The position numbers were made by a program, and so were the translations under genes. Shown here one piece after another: positions 1 to 8,108 of a stretch of DNA of 64,000 bases. Source of the stretch: Streptomyces sp. NBC_00536 (GTDB lineage: Bacteria > Actinomycetota > Actinomycetes > Streptomycetales > Streptomycetaceae); contig NZ_CP107819.1 of the NCBI RefSeq assembly GCF_036346295.1, positions 2,604,001-2,668,000 on the forward strand, read 5' to 3'. How positions within the stretch are numbered: position 1 is the stretch's first letter; each line of letters starts with the position of its first letter. The notes beneath the pieces were generated by a model that saw only the letters and a list, made by a program, of their open reading frames with translations, was not told the DNA's origin and did no database searches.

Positions 1-1
1 C

Positions 2-1105
2 ATCCGCGAGTACCAGTGGAGCCTGAACCGCTCCACCTACAACATGAAGACGGTCCCCGCCGCAGGCCAGGACACGGTCACCCTCGACATCACCCCTGAC
101 AACACCGGACCGAACACCCTCTACGTCCGCACCGTCAACAAGGCCGGAAACATCTCCACCACCACCCTCTACCTCTTCTACGTCCGCCCGGGCGCCGGCC
201 AGGACAAGCCCGGGGACGTCACCGGCGACGGCTACACCGACACCTTCGCCATCGACCCCGCCGGCAACCTGCGCACGTACGCGGGCGACAAGACGGGCGA
301 CATCGACGGCTGGCTGCCCGGCGCCACCGACGCCGGAAAACCCGTCCCCAACGGGTACTGGAAGGACCCGGCCACCGGCAAGAGCGCCCTCATCACCCAC
401 TCCACCGACTGGTTCCCCGGCGACGGCCTCACCGACCTCATCGCCCGGATGCCCGACGGCAAGCTCTACGTCTACCCCGGCGACGGCCTCGGCCACGTCG
501 ACATCAGCCGCCGCATGGAGATCCTGCTCCCCGCCGGATCCCCGGACATCAACACCCTCACCCAGCTCATCGCGGGCGAGGACGTCACCGGTGACGGCAT
601 GCCCGACTTCTTCGCCCTCGGCGACAACGGCGACACCTTCTGGGCCTTCACCGGCTATACGGGCGCCAGCTTCTCCACCGTCAAGCAGATCGGCGGCGCC
701 GGCTGGAAGCAGCGCGACATCGTCGGCGTACGCGACGTCTCCGGCGACGGCGTCCCCGACCTGATCTTCCGCGACGAATCCATGGCCAACCGCGGCCTCG
801 CCCTGCGCAAGGGCAAGCCCAGCGCCACCGGCGGCGTCGACCTCGCCTCCCTCGCCTCGGAAGCCGCCTCCAACGGCGCCAAGGACATCACCTACGGCAC
901 CACCGGCTGGAACCGCGCCACCTGGCCCCTCCTCCGCGGAGTCCCCGACCTCACCGGCGACGGCATCCCCGACCTCTACCTCACCAACACCAACGGCATG
1001 CTCTACCTCTTCAAGGGAGGCACCACCGCCATCGGCGGCGCCGCCGTAGGCACCGGCGGCAACGTCGGCGAAGACGGCTGGAACACCTTCCCCGCCATCG
1101 GATAA
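2..1105 (+). CDS. FG-GAP/VCBS repeat protein, C-terminal part (5' end outside window)
   Basis: The frame is open from the first bases of the window, so the gene starts upstream and only the last 367 codons are visible. The sequence starts with an Ig-like or fibronectin-like stretch (about 45 residues, ending in LYLFYVRPG), followed by five FG-GAP-like repeats. Each repeat carries an Asp-rich calcium-loop motif of the type D-x-T/S-GDG-x-x-D, for example DVTGDGYTD, DVTGDGMPD, DVSGDGVPD and DLTGDGIPD. This C-terminal arrangement is common in large secreted Streptomyces proteins, where the repeats are thought to form a beta-propeller. The start, signal peptide and any enzymatic domain are not visible. 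A strong hairpin follows the stop codon. Confidence 0.85.
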   Translation: MREYQWSLNRSTYNMKTVPAAGQDTVTLDITPDNTGPNTLYVRTVNKAGNISTTTLYLFYVRPGAGQDKPGDVTGDGYTDTFAIDPAGNLRTYAGDKTGDIDGWLPGATDAGKPVPNGYWKDPATGKSALITHSTDWFPGDGLTDLIARMPDGKLYVYPGDGLGHVDISRRMEILLPAGSPDINTLTQLIAGEDVTGDGMPDFFALGDNGDTFWAFTGYTGASFSTVKQIGGAGWKQRDIVGVRDVSGDGVPDLIFRDESMANRGLALRKGKPSATGGVDLASLASEAASNGAKDITYGTTGWNRATWPLLRGVPDLTGDGIPDLYLTNTNGMLYLFKGGTTAIGGAAVGTGGNVGEDGWNTFPAIG

Positions 1106-1131
1106 CCGCACGCACGCACCACGCCCGATGA

Positions 1132-1165
1132 GAGCGCCCGGCCGCGCATCCCCGGCCGGGCGCTC
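1132..1165 (+). terminator. Hairpin terminator after the FG-GAP gene
   Basis: A perfect 12-bp stem (gagcgcccggcc at 1132-1143, its complement at 1154-1165) with a 10-nt loop lies 26 bp after the stop codon. There is no clear T-tract, which is normal for Streptomyces hairpin terminators. Confidence 0.6.
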
Positions 1166-1388
1166 GGCCGCACATCTCTTGGTACATGCTGTTGATCAAT
1201 GCGCCCCCCACGCGAAGGGCAGGCCTACCGGCCGGGTATCCGCCTTTGCCGGTCATGCGGGCCCGCCTATGAGCTGGAGCCGCTCCCGAAGTCCTTCGAC
1301 AGGATCGGCAGCGACTTACCTCACGGGGCCGCACCGGAAACTTCCCAAACTCCCACGTCGTAAAGCTAGTACGGATAGCGTGCCGACC

Positions 1389-1999
1389 ATGAGCACAACG
1401 GACGTGATCGCTAGCCTCGCGCTCGCGGTGTCGGTCGTCGCAGCGGTCGGAACCATCGGCGCCTGGCGGGCTGCACACCACGCCCACCAGGCGGCAGTGA
1501 TCTTGTCCCGCATCGAGGAGGAACGGCTGCACTCCGACCTCACACCCGTCTTCCGATACCAGGTAGTGGCAACGAAGGCCGCTCGGACGGAATGCTCCGC
1601 CTCCACCTCGACGGGCCTCCGGGCCTGGAACCGCGAGGACCCATCGAGGTGACCGTCTCGATCCGTAACGACAACCCGTGGAGGGGCACTGGTCCTCAGC
1701 TCGCCGGGGGCCCTTCACAGGAGGATGTCCGAGCCACGGTGTGGGGGCCTTGGCGCTTCAGCGCGGATGGCTGCGACCCCCGGGGCCGGGCGGTCGCCCC
1801 GCAGAACCTGCACATTGGCGAGTGGACCCAGTACGCCCTCACCCCTACGCTGCGACCCACGTGGGTCACGACAGGGGCGGATCGCTGGCAGCAGGATTTC
1901 CAAGGTGCGCCTGTGCGTGTGCTGGTAACCGCGCGCACGGGAGGCGACATGTGGAACGTGCCTCTTGTGATCTCGGTGACCGTCGACGGGGCCTCCTGA
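1389..1999 (+). pseudogene. Small membrane-anchored protein of unknown function, apparently frameshifted
   Basis: Two overlapping frames read as one protein. The first starts at ATG 1389 and encodes a short hydrophobic N-terminal segment (VIASLALAVSVVAAVGTIGAW), then a hydrophilic stretch reaching VFRYQVVATKA near 1580. The second frame takes over near 1583 (SDGMLRLHLDGPPG) and continues with plausible, high-GC3 coding sequence to the stop at 1999. The first frame runs out into low-quality sequence and stops at 1652. One base lost near 1578-1586 would explain this. Restored, the product is about 202 aa with one N-terminal membrane anchor and a beta-rich soluble part. I do not recognise the family. 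It may be a real pseudogene or a sequencing error. Confidence 0.55.
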
Positions 2000-2014
2000 C
2001 CGTCCATCTCCGAA

Positions 2015-2791
2015 TCACGCCGTCTCGGGGAGCGGCACCTGCGGGGTCTCAGAGTCAGCCTCGGGCATTCCGAGGTAAGCGCGCACTGCCGCGTTGTCGC
2101 CGGTTGCGTCGGCGAGGCGGGCTGCGGCGTCGAAGGCCCGGGCCTGGATGCGTTCGATCTCGTGGGCGTCGTCGATCGGGTATCCAGCGTCTTGGAGCAT
2201 GCGCACGCCGGTCTCGGCGGAGATCACACCGGCGCCCACGCCGTTGACAACTTCCTCGAAGATGGCGGCTCGGTCGGTCGGGGTGTGGGGACCCCAGGCC
2301 AGTTGGGCTGGCGCCGACTCCCCTGCGGGCCAGCCCTGTGCCTGACCGGCTTGGTGGAGGCGCTGCACCATGCGCAGCATGATCGCGTACTTGTGGGCCC
2401 GGGCCAGGCGCATGCCGCCGACGAGGGAGTCAAGCGGCCCGAGAGCGAGGGCGAGTGCGTACCCGGAAGACAGGGCGGTGGGGTCGAGCGTGCCAAGGCC
2501 CGCGGCGGTGATGCGGCTGTTGGCGGCGATGCGGTCGAGGAGGTGATCGACCCTGGAGCGGAGTTCGGCGAGCTGGGCGGAGGTGTCGAGGACATCCATG
2601 CGACCGCCGTCGTTGAGCTGCCACACCGTGCCCGCCCGGACCTTCACAGGCAGGGGCTGGCCCGTGTTCCGGTCGATCGGGAGCCTGGCGCCGGCGAGTC
2701 CGATGGTCGGGGATCCCGTCGTGGCGCTCGCTCCATCGTCTTGGACGGGAAGCCACAGGCCGGATGAAGGAGGTCTCGTCACACTGGACAT
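2015..2791 (-). pseudogene. Phage portal protein remnant, C-terminal part
   Basis: The ORF encodes 258 residues. From about residue 60 (RMDVLDTSAQLAELRSRVDH) to the end it looks like the C-terminal half of the SPP1 gp6-like portal proteins of Streptomyces prophages: an alpha-helical stretch, then GVISAETGVRMLQDAGYP, typical of the portal tail. Portal proteins usually have about 450-520 residues, so the N-terminal half is missing. In frame upstream, a stop occurs at 2804-2806 in unusually AT-rich sequence, which marks the break. No terminase, capsid or protease gene is next to it. The family call is from memory of the sequence pattern. The start at 2791 is simply the first ATG and may not be used. 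Confidence 0.6.
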
Positions 2792-3185
2792 TAGACGTGA
2801 AATTCAGCCAACCTATCCTAATATTCCCTCAGTTCGTCAGCGGATTGGATCGGTGATCTAGCGGGCTGCTTCGCGGGCGGAGCGGCCGACGCCGATCGGC
2901 GCGGGGGAGGTTGGCCCGGTCCAGTCGCCGTAGCCGTAGCCGAACAACTACAGACACGGCTCGCCCACCGCACGGGTGCCGACAGTTGCGATACGGCCGC
3001 GGGCGCCGCGCAGTCGCAGTGCCGCAAAGGGGGCGAGGGCGAGGAGGAAGTCGGTGCACAGCTGACCGCGTCCGCCCAATCGATCCCATTCACCGTGGGG
3101 CAGGTGAACATCGGCCTGGGGGTGAGGAGTCCGGCGTCGCGGGCGGCGCGTACGGGCGGAACGGCTACGACATCGCCGAGGGAGG

Positions 3186-3470
3186 CTACGACGCCTCCGG
3201 TGTCGCTTCCGCCTCCGTAAAGGGCGCGTCGGTGAGGGTCACGTGGACGAAGAGCGCCCGGCCGTCGACGCCGTCGGTGAGGTATCGCAGGGGACGCTGG
3301 ATCACCCAGATCAGCTCGACGCTGGCGATCGGGAGGTCGGCGGCGATCTGACGCCAGGAAGCTTCACACCAGGAGCCGACCCCCTTTCGACTAAGCCCGC
3401 GCCCTACCGCCCTAGCCAGCGAGGCCTTGGTCCGTACAGCGGCGACCCGGCACCCGGCGCCACCGTGACG
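3186..3470 (-). pseudogene. Unidentified coding fragment
   Basis: Minus-strand frame with a stop at 3186-3188 and no ATG, and no credible start, in reach. The translation ends in plausible protein sequence, for example RQIAADLPIASVELIWVIQ and RYLTDGVDGRALFVHVTLTD, and codon use is high in GC at third positions. The 5' boundary given here is approximate. I do not recognise the family. Since it lies between the phage portal remnant and a tRNA, it is probably a leftover of a mobile element, but that is inference from position. Confidence 0.3.
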
Positions 3471-3725
3471 TCGGCCACAAGCGCCTTCGTTCCTCAGCTC
3501 CGTGAGAGGCGACCGGGGCGCCCACGTCGTGGGAGACCGGTCAGTTACGGGCCGTTTCCTGTTCGGGCTGTAACGGCCTGGGCGGACTCACTGGACCCGA
3601 CTTCGCAATACGGGTGAACCCCCCCCACATCGGACAGAATCCCGTCCCCTGGCTCGTCCCCTGGAGCACCAGAGGAGGTACGCGTGAGACGGGAGGTCCA
3701 GATTCAGGACGGTCCAGGACCACAA

Positions 3726-3753
3726 GCATGCAGGTCAGAACGTTCCTGCATGC
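3726..3753 (-). terminator. Hairpin downstream of tRNA-Met
   Basis: A 9-bp perfect stem (gcatgcagg and its complement cctgcatgc) with a 10-nt loop, 11 bp beyond the 3' end of the tRNA on the minus strand. It is probably the tRNA transcript terminator. No T-tract. Confidence 0.45.
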
Positions 3754-3764
3754 CTGCGAAGGAG

Positions 3765-3838
3765 TGGGGCGGGTGGGACTCGAACCCACGGCCGACGGAT
3801 TATGAGTCCGCTGCTCTAACCGGCTGAGCTACCGCCCC
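3765..3838 (-). tRNA. tRNA with CAT anticodon, probably elongator tRNA-Met
   Basis: The cloverleaf folds cleanly: 7-bp acceptor stem (ggggcgg with ccgcccc), D-arm with agctcag and ggttagagc, anticodon loop ctcataa (CAT), T-arm ggttcgagtcc, discriminator A. No CCA is encoded. A CAT anticodon can belong to initiator Met, elongator Met or lysidine-modified Ile2. The A-T rich D-loop pattern and normal acceptor pair exclude initiator. Met versus Ile2 cannot be settled by eye, with Met favoured. Confidence 0.88.
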
Positions 3839-3980
3839 TCACGGCGCGTCGCGCACATTTGTACGCGCCGTCTGCCGCAGCATAGCCGCTCATACGATCT
3901 CCTGCCTCGGATGCCTCGCATGATCGGCTTGGCCTGCTCAGAGAGACCGCGCGGCGGGCTGCCCGGTTCCCGAGCGGGAC

Positions 3981-4013
3981 AAAAAAGAAGAGGACCCACC
4001 GGGTCCTCTTCTT
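3981..4013 (-). terminator. Rho-independent terminator of the tRNA-Asn pair
   Basis: A 12-bp stem (agaagaggaccc / gggtcctcttct) with a 3-nt loop is followed on the minus strand by six T residues. This is a textbook intrinsic terminator, rare in such GC-rich DNA, and lies directly after the two tRNA-Asn genes. Confidence 0.85.
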
Positions 4014-4018
4014 CATCG

Positions 4019-4091
4019 CTCCCCCGACTGGACTCGAACCAGTAACCTGCCGATTAACAGTCGGCTGCTCTGCCAATTGAGCTACAGGGGA
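4019..4091 (-). tRNA. tRNA-Asn (GTT), distal copy
   Basis: A 73-nt cloverleaf with acceptor stem tcccctg / cgggga plus G-U pair, anticodon loop ctgttaa (GTT), T-arm ggttcgagtcc and discriminator G. No CCA is encoded. It is identical to the second copy 5 bp upstream, and both precede the T-rich terminator at 3981. Confidence 0.95.
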
Positions 4092-4096
4092 TCGCG

Positions 4097-4169
4097 CTCC
4101 CCCGACTGGACTCGAACCAGTAACCTGCCGATTAACAGTCGGCTGCTCTGCCAATTGAGCTACAGGGGA
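4097..4169 (-). tRNA. tRNA-Asn (GTT), proximal copy
   Basis: It is base-for-base identical to the copy at 4019-4091, and the two are separated by only 5 bp (4092-4096). They must be cotranscribed and processed from one precursor. Confidence 0.95.
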
Positions 4170-4335
4170 TTGCTGCGTGCGCCAAACAGTCGACCATCGG
4201 TGGTGCCGAGGGGCGCTCGTTCGTTGCGAGACATAGATTAGCGCAAGCAGGGGGGTGCTCCGCCAATCGGTATCGGCAGCAGTTGGCCGGGCGGGCCGGG
4301 TGGGCCGGGCACCGACACTTCGAAGGGCGGCAGGC

Positions 4336-4635
4336 ATGCGGTACAAGGTCACGTTCGTGGTGGGGCTGGCCCTCGGTTACGTGCTCGGCACCCGCGCCGG
4401 GCGCGAGCGCTACGAACAGCTCAAGAAGTCGGCGCGGGAGCTCGCCCAGAACCCCGCCGTGCGCAACGCGGCCGAGACCGCCGGGCAGAGCGGACGGCAG
4501 TTCGCGGGCAAGGCGTTCGCCGCGGTGGGCGACAGGGTCGGGGGCGTGGTCCCGGGCGCGCTGGCCGACCGGGTGCGGGGGCTGCGGGGCCGGGGCTCCG
4601 GCGCCGACGACGAGTGGGGCACCAGCAACACCTGA
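4336..4635 (+). CDS. YtxH-like small membrane-associated protein
   Basis: A 99-residue protein. It has a short hydrophobic N-terminus with glycines (FVVGLALGYVLGTRAG), then GRERYEQLKKSARELAQNPAVRN and an Ala/Gly-rich tail. The G-x-x-x-G-Y-x-x-G-x-R-A-G-R-E-R-Y pattern is typical of short actinobacterial YtxH-type proteins. Their function is unknown. The ATG at 4336 is chosen because MRYKVTF is the usual family start, and gaagggcgg lies just upstream. Longer in-frame ORFs start upstream near the tRNA and are not credible. It precedes the sugar kinase by 82 bp, possibly in one transcript. Confidence 0.8.
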   Translation: MRYKVTFVVGLALGYVLGTRAGRERYEQLKKSARELAQNPAVRNAAETAGQSGRQFAGKAFAAVGDRVGGVVPGALADRVRGLRGRGSGADDEWGTSNT

Positions 4636-4717
4636 TGCCGGTGGGGCGGGCGGGACGGGCAGGGCCGACGGGACCGCGCCGGACGCGACGGCCCGGCGGT
4701 GCGGCAGAATTCACCCC

Positions 4718-6190
4718 ATGGGGATAGTCGCCGGGCTGGACAGCTCTTCCACCTTCACTCGCATCGTCGTATGCGACACCGACACGGGCGCCGTGCTGCG
4801 CCAGGGGTACGCACCCCATCCACAGCAGGGAGCCGGCGAACCCGACGGCGCGAACCCCCACGAGACCGACCCGCAGGCCTGGCTGCTCTCCCTCGGTGAA
4901 GCCGCGGGCGGCGGGCTGCTCGAAGGGGTGCAGGCCATCGGGGTCTCCGCGCAGCAGCACGGGCTGCTCGCGCTGGACAACCAGGGGGCGCTCGTACGGC
5001 CGGCCCTGATCGGCAACGACAAGCGCGGCCAGGTCGCCGCCGCCGACCTCATCGAGGCGCTCGCCACCGACGGCCACGGCGGGCGCGGGGCCTGGGCGGA
5101 AGCCGTCGGGTCCGTCCCGCAGTCCGCCCAGCCGGTCGCCAAGCTGGCCTGGCTGGCGCGCACCGAGCCCGAGGCGGCGCGGCGCGTGGCGGTGCTGATG
5201 TCCCCGCACGACTGGCTCGTCTGGCAGTTGCTGGGCCGCCCGGCCCGGCGCACCACCGACCGCGGCGGCGCCTCCGGCACCGGCTGGTGGTCGGCGGCCA
5301 CGGCGTCCTACCGCCCCGACCTCGTCGAGCTGGCGCTCGGCCACCGGGCGATGCTGCCCGAGGTGCTCGGTCCGGCCGATGCCGCGGGCACCACCCCGGA
5401 GGGCCTGCTGATCTCCGCCGGGACCGGCGAGACGATGGCCGCGGCCCTGGGCCTCGGGCTCGGCCCCGGCGACGCGGTGGTCTCCCTGGGCGCCTCCGGT
5501 TCCGTGATGGCCGTGCACCACGAGGCGCTGTCCGAGGCGAACGGCCTGATCACCTCGCTGGCCGACGCCGCCGGGATGCACCTGCCGGTGGTGAACACCT
5601 CCAACGCGGTACGGGCCCTGCGCGGCACCGCCGACATGCTGGGCACCGACCTGGAGGGGTTGTCCGACCTGGCCCTGAAGTCGACGCCGGGCGCGCACGG
5701 GCTCGTCCTGCTGCCGTACCTGGAGGGTGAGCGGACCCCGAACCTGCCGCACGCCGCCGGAACCCTGTCGGGGCTGCGGCGCGACTCGATGAAGCCGGAA
5801 CACCTGGCGCGGGCGGCCTTCGAGGGCATGCTCTGCGGGCTGGTGGACGCGCTGGACGTGCTGCGCACGCGGGGCGTGGAGATCCGCCGGGTCTTCCTGC
5901 TGGGCGCGGCGGCCGGGCTGCCCGCGGTGCAGGCGGCCGCGCCGGGACTGTTCGGTACGCAGATCGTCGTACCGCAGCCCGCGGACTACGCGGCGCTGGG
6001 CGCGGCGCGTCAGGCGGCGTGGGCGCTGGGTGTGGCGCAGGGCACACTGACCCCGCACACCCCGCCGGTGTGGCCGGCCCCCGCGGGGCAGGTCTTCGAA
6101 CCGGGCGAGGACCTCGCGGTGTGGCAGGCGGTGCGCCAGCAGTACGTGACCACGCGCGAGCAGATCCACCCGGGCGCGTTCCAGGGCTGA
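4718..6190 (+). CDS. xylB: FGGY-family sugar kinase, probably xylulokinase
   Basis: A 490-residue FGGY carbohydrate kinase, expected to phosphorylate D-xylulose to D-xylulose 5-phosphate with ATP in the cytoplasm. The N-terminal domain starts with the actin-like phosphate loop GLDSSSTFTRIVV and contains the substrate-loop segment IGVSAQQHGLLALD (about residues 75-88). The C-terminal domain has the nucleotide-binding GASGSVMAV and LPYLEGERTPN near residues 250-345, the latter being the FGGY signature region. The length fits the family (about 480-500). The assignment to xylulokinase rather than another FGGY kinase rests on overall pattern. No xylose isomerase gene is nearby. The ATG start is preceded only by a weak ribosome binding site. 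Confidence 0.78.
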   Translation: MGIVAGLDSSSTFTRIVVCDTDTGAVLRQGYAPHPQQGAGEPDGANPHETDPQAWLLSLGEAAGGGLLEGVQAIGVSAQQHGLLALDNQGALVRPALIGNDKRGQVAAADLIEALATDGHGGRGAWAEAVGSVPQSAQPVAKLAWLARTEPEAARRVAVLMSPHDWLVWQLLGRPARRTTDRGGASGTGWWSAATASYRPDLVELALGHRAMLPEVLGPADAAGTTPEGLLISAGTGETMAAALGLGLGPGDAVVSLGASGSVMAVHHEALSEANGLITSLADAAGMHLPVVNTSNAVRALRGTADMLGTDLEGLSDLALKSTPGAHGLVLLPYLEGERTPNLPHAAGTLSGLRRDSMKPEHLARAAFEGMLCGLVDALDVLRTRGVEIRRVFLLGAAAGLPAVQAAAPGLFGTQIVVPQPADYAALGAARQAAWALGVAQGTLTPHTPPVWPAPAGQVFEPGEDLAVWQAVRQQYVTTREQIHPGAFQG

Positions 6191-6374
6191 TCCCCGGGCC
6201 GGGACGCGGGCGGGACGCGAGCAGGGCGCGAGCGGGACACCAGGGACCCGGCCTAGGACTTGTGGGCCGGGTCTACTCCTTTTGACCTGGCTTTGCGAAA
6301 AGCAGTGGGGATCACGCCTCCGATTGGCCGAAGATGGGGTGAACCCCCTCGATCTTGCCGACCGGAGCCTGCGC

Positions 6375-8108
6375 GTGCTCATACGACTTCTGCGGACCCA
6401 TCTGGGTCCGTACCGGAAACCCATCGCCCTGTTGGTGCTGCTGCAGCTGCTGCAGACCAGCGCGAGCCTGTACCTGCCCACGCTCAACGCGGACATCATC
6501 GACAACGGTGTCGTCAACGGCGACACCGGCTACATCCTGTCCTTCGGCGCCCTGATGCTCGGCGTGTCCCTCGTGCAGCTGGTGTGCAACGTCGGCGCCG
6601 TCTACTTCGGCGCCCGGACGGCGGCCGCGGTCGGCCGTGACATCCGCGGCGCGGTGTTCGACCGGGTCCAGAGCTTCTCCGCCCGGGAGCTGGGCCACTT
6701 CGGCGCGCCCTCGCTGATCACCCGTACGACCAATGACGTCCAGCAGATCCAGATGCTGGTCCTGATGTCCTTCACCCTGATGGTCTCGGCGCCGATCATG
6801 TGCGTCGGCGGCATCGCGATGGCCCTGTCCCTCGACGTGAAGCTGTCGGGCGTGCTGGCGGCGGTGGTGCCGGTGCTCGGCGTCGCGGTCGGGGCGATCG
6901 TCTGGAAGACGCGTCCGCTGTTCCGCCTGATGCAGACGCGCCTGGACACCGTGAACCGGGTGCTGCGCGAGCAGATCACCGGCAACCGCGTGATCCGCGC
7001 CTTCGTCCGCGACGACTACGAGAAGGACCGCTTCCGGCAGGCCAACGCCGACCTGACCGCGGTCTCCCTCGCCTCCGGCAAGCTGCTGGCGCTGATGTTC
7101 CCGACGGTCATCCTCGTCGTGAACATCTCCAGCGTCGCCGTGATCTGGTTCGGCGCGATGCGCATCGACGGCAACGGGATGGAGATCGGCCAGCTGACCG
7201 CCTTCCTCGCCTACCTGATGCAGATCGTCATGTCCGTGATGATGGCCACCTTCATGTTCATGATGGTGCCGCGCGCCGAGGTGTGCGCGGAGCGCGTCCA
7301 GGAGGTCCTGGACACCGAGACCAGCGTGACGCCGCCCACCGATCCGGTGCGCGAGCTGGCCCGGCACGGGCAGCTGGAGCTGCGCGGGGCCGACTTCCGC
7401 TACCCGGGCGCCGAGGCGTCCGTGCTGCGCGGGGTGGACCTGGTGGCGCGGCCGGGCGAGACGACCGCCGTGATCGGGTCGACGGGCAGCGGCAAGTCCA
7501 CGCTGCTGGGGCTCGTACCGCGACTGTTCGACGCGACGGGCGGCGAGGTGCTGGTCGACGGCGAGGACGTACGGCGCCTCGATCCGGCGCTGCTGGCCAA
7601 GACGGTCGGCATGGTGCCGCAGAAGCCGTACCTGTTCTCCGGAACCGTCGCCTCCAACCTGCGCTACGGACGCCCCGACGCGACCGACGAGGAACTGTGG
7701 CAGGCCCTGGAAGTGGCCCAGGCCAAGGAGTTCGTGTCCGAGCTGGAGGGCGGCCTGGAGGCCCCCATCGCCCAGGGCGGAACGAACGTCTCCGGCGGCC
7801 AGCGCCAGCGCCTCGCGATCGCCCGCACGCTGGTGCAGCGCCCCGAGATCTACCTCTTCGACGACTCGTTCTCGGCCCTGGACTACGCGACGGACGCAGC
7901 GCTGCGCGCGGCGCTCGCCCGCGAGACCGAGGACGCGACCGTGGTCATCGTCGCCCAGCGGGTGTCCACGATCCGCGACGCGGACCGGATCATCGTGCTG
8001 GACGAGGGGCGGGTGGTGGGCGAGGGACGCCACCACGAACTGATGGCCGGCAATGAGACCTACCGGGAGATCGTGCTCTCCCAGCTGACGGAGGCGGAGG
8101 CCGCATGA
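6375..8108 (+). CDS. ABC exporter half-transporter, degenerate-site subunit
   Basis: A 577-residue membrane-ATPase fusion. The N-terminal ABC type-1 transmembrane domain (about residues 15-310) has six hydrophobic segments. The ATPase domain follows with Walker A GSTGSGKSTL (about 370), signature VSGGQRQRLAIAR and Walker B IYLFDDSFSALD. The residue after the Walker B aspartate is Asp rather than the catalytic Glu, while the partner gene has the Glu. GTG 6375 (VLIRLLRTHLGPYRKP) is chosen because ggag lies 7 bp upstream and the usual family start matches. The longer frame from 6282 looks non-coding. It overlaps the next gene by 4 bp (ATGA), so the two are translationally coupled and probably form a heterodimeric exporter of unknown substrate. 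Confidence 0.9.
   Translation: MLIRLLRTHLGPYRKPIALLVLLQLLQTSASLYLPTLNADIIDNGVVNGDTGYILSFGALMLGVSLVQLVCNVGAVYFGARTAAAVGRDIRGAVFDRVQSFSARELGHFGAPSLITRTTNDVQQIQMLVLMSFTLMVSAPIMCVGGIAMALSLDVKLSGVLAAVVPVLGVAVGAIVWKTRPLFRLMQTRLDTVNRVLREQITGNRVIRAFVRDDYEKDRFRQANADLTAVSLASGKLLALMFPTVILVVNISSVAVIWFGAMRIDGNGMEIGQLTAFLAYLMQIVMSVMMATFMFMMVPRAEVCAERVQEVLDTETSVTPPTDPVRELARHGQLELRGADFRYPGAEASVLRGVDLVARPGETTAVIGSTGSGKSTLLGLVPRLFDATGGEVLVDGEDVRRLDPALLAKTVGMVPQKPYLFSGTVASNLRYGRPDATDEELWQALEVAQAKEFVSELEGGLEAPIAQGGTNVSGGQRQRLAIARTLVQRPEIYLFDDSFSALDYATDAALRAALARETEDATVVIVAQRVSTIRDADRIIVLDEGRVVGEGRHHELMAGNETYREIVLSQLTEAEAA

Larger units (their letters stand above)
2792..3764. other. Degenerate stretch without an intact gene
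   Basis: About 970 bp lie between the portal fragment and the tRNA-Met gene. The first 50 bp are AT-rich. I see broken coding fragments on the minus strand: one ending at the stop 2858-2860 (reads FGYGYGDWTGPTSPAPIG) and one ending at 3186-3188 (listed separately). Overlapping plus-strand ORFs here have no convincing coding character. At 3674-3682 there is an unusually strong Shine-Dalgarno stretch (agaggaggt) followed by GTG at 3684. That short frame runs straight into the tRNA gene, so it looks like the decapitated start of a lost gene. The location, on the 3' side of a tRNA gene, is where integrative elements insert. Confidence 0.5.

Noticed and set aside
3243..3617. Plus-strand 124-codon ORF in the remnant region
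   Set aside because: The minus strand in the same place reads better as a broken coding fragment; the plus frame has poor codon use.
4019..4169. Tandem repeat considered as mobile element ends
   Set aside because: Both copies fold as complete tRNA-Asn genes, which explains the repeat.
4421..6526. Long minus-strand ORF of 701 codons opposite the xylulokinase gene
   Set aside because: It is the antisense shadow of a high-GC gene; Arg/Gly/His-rich, no domain, and the plus strand encodes a clear FGGY kinase.
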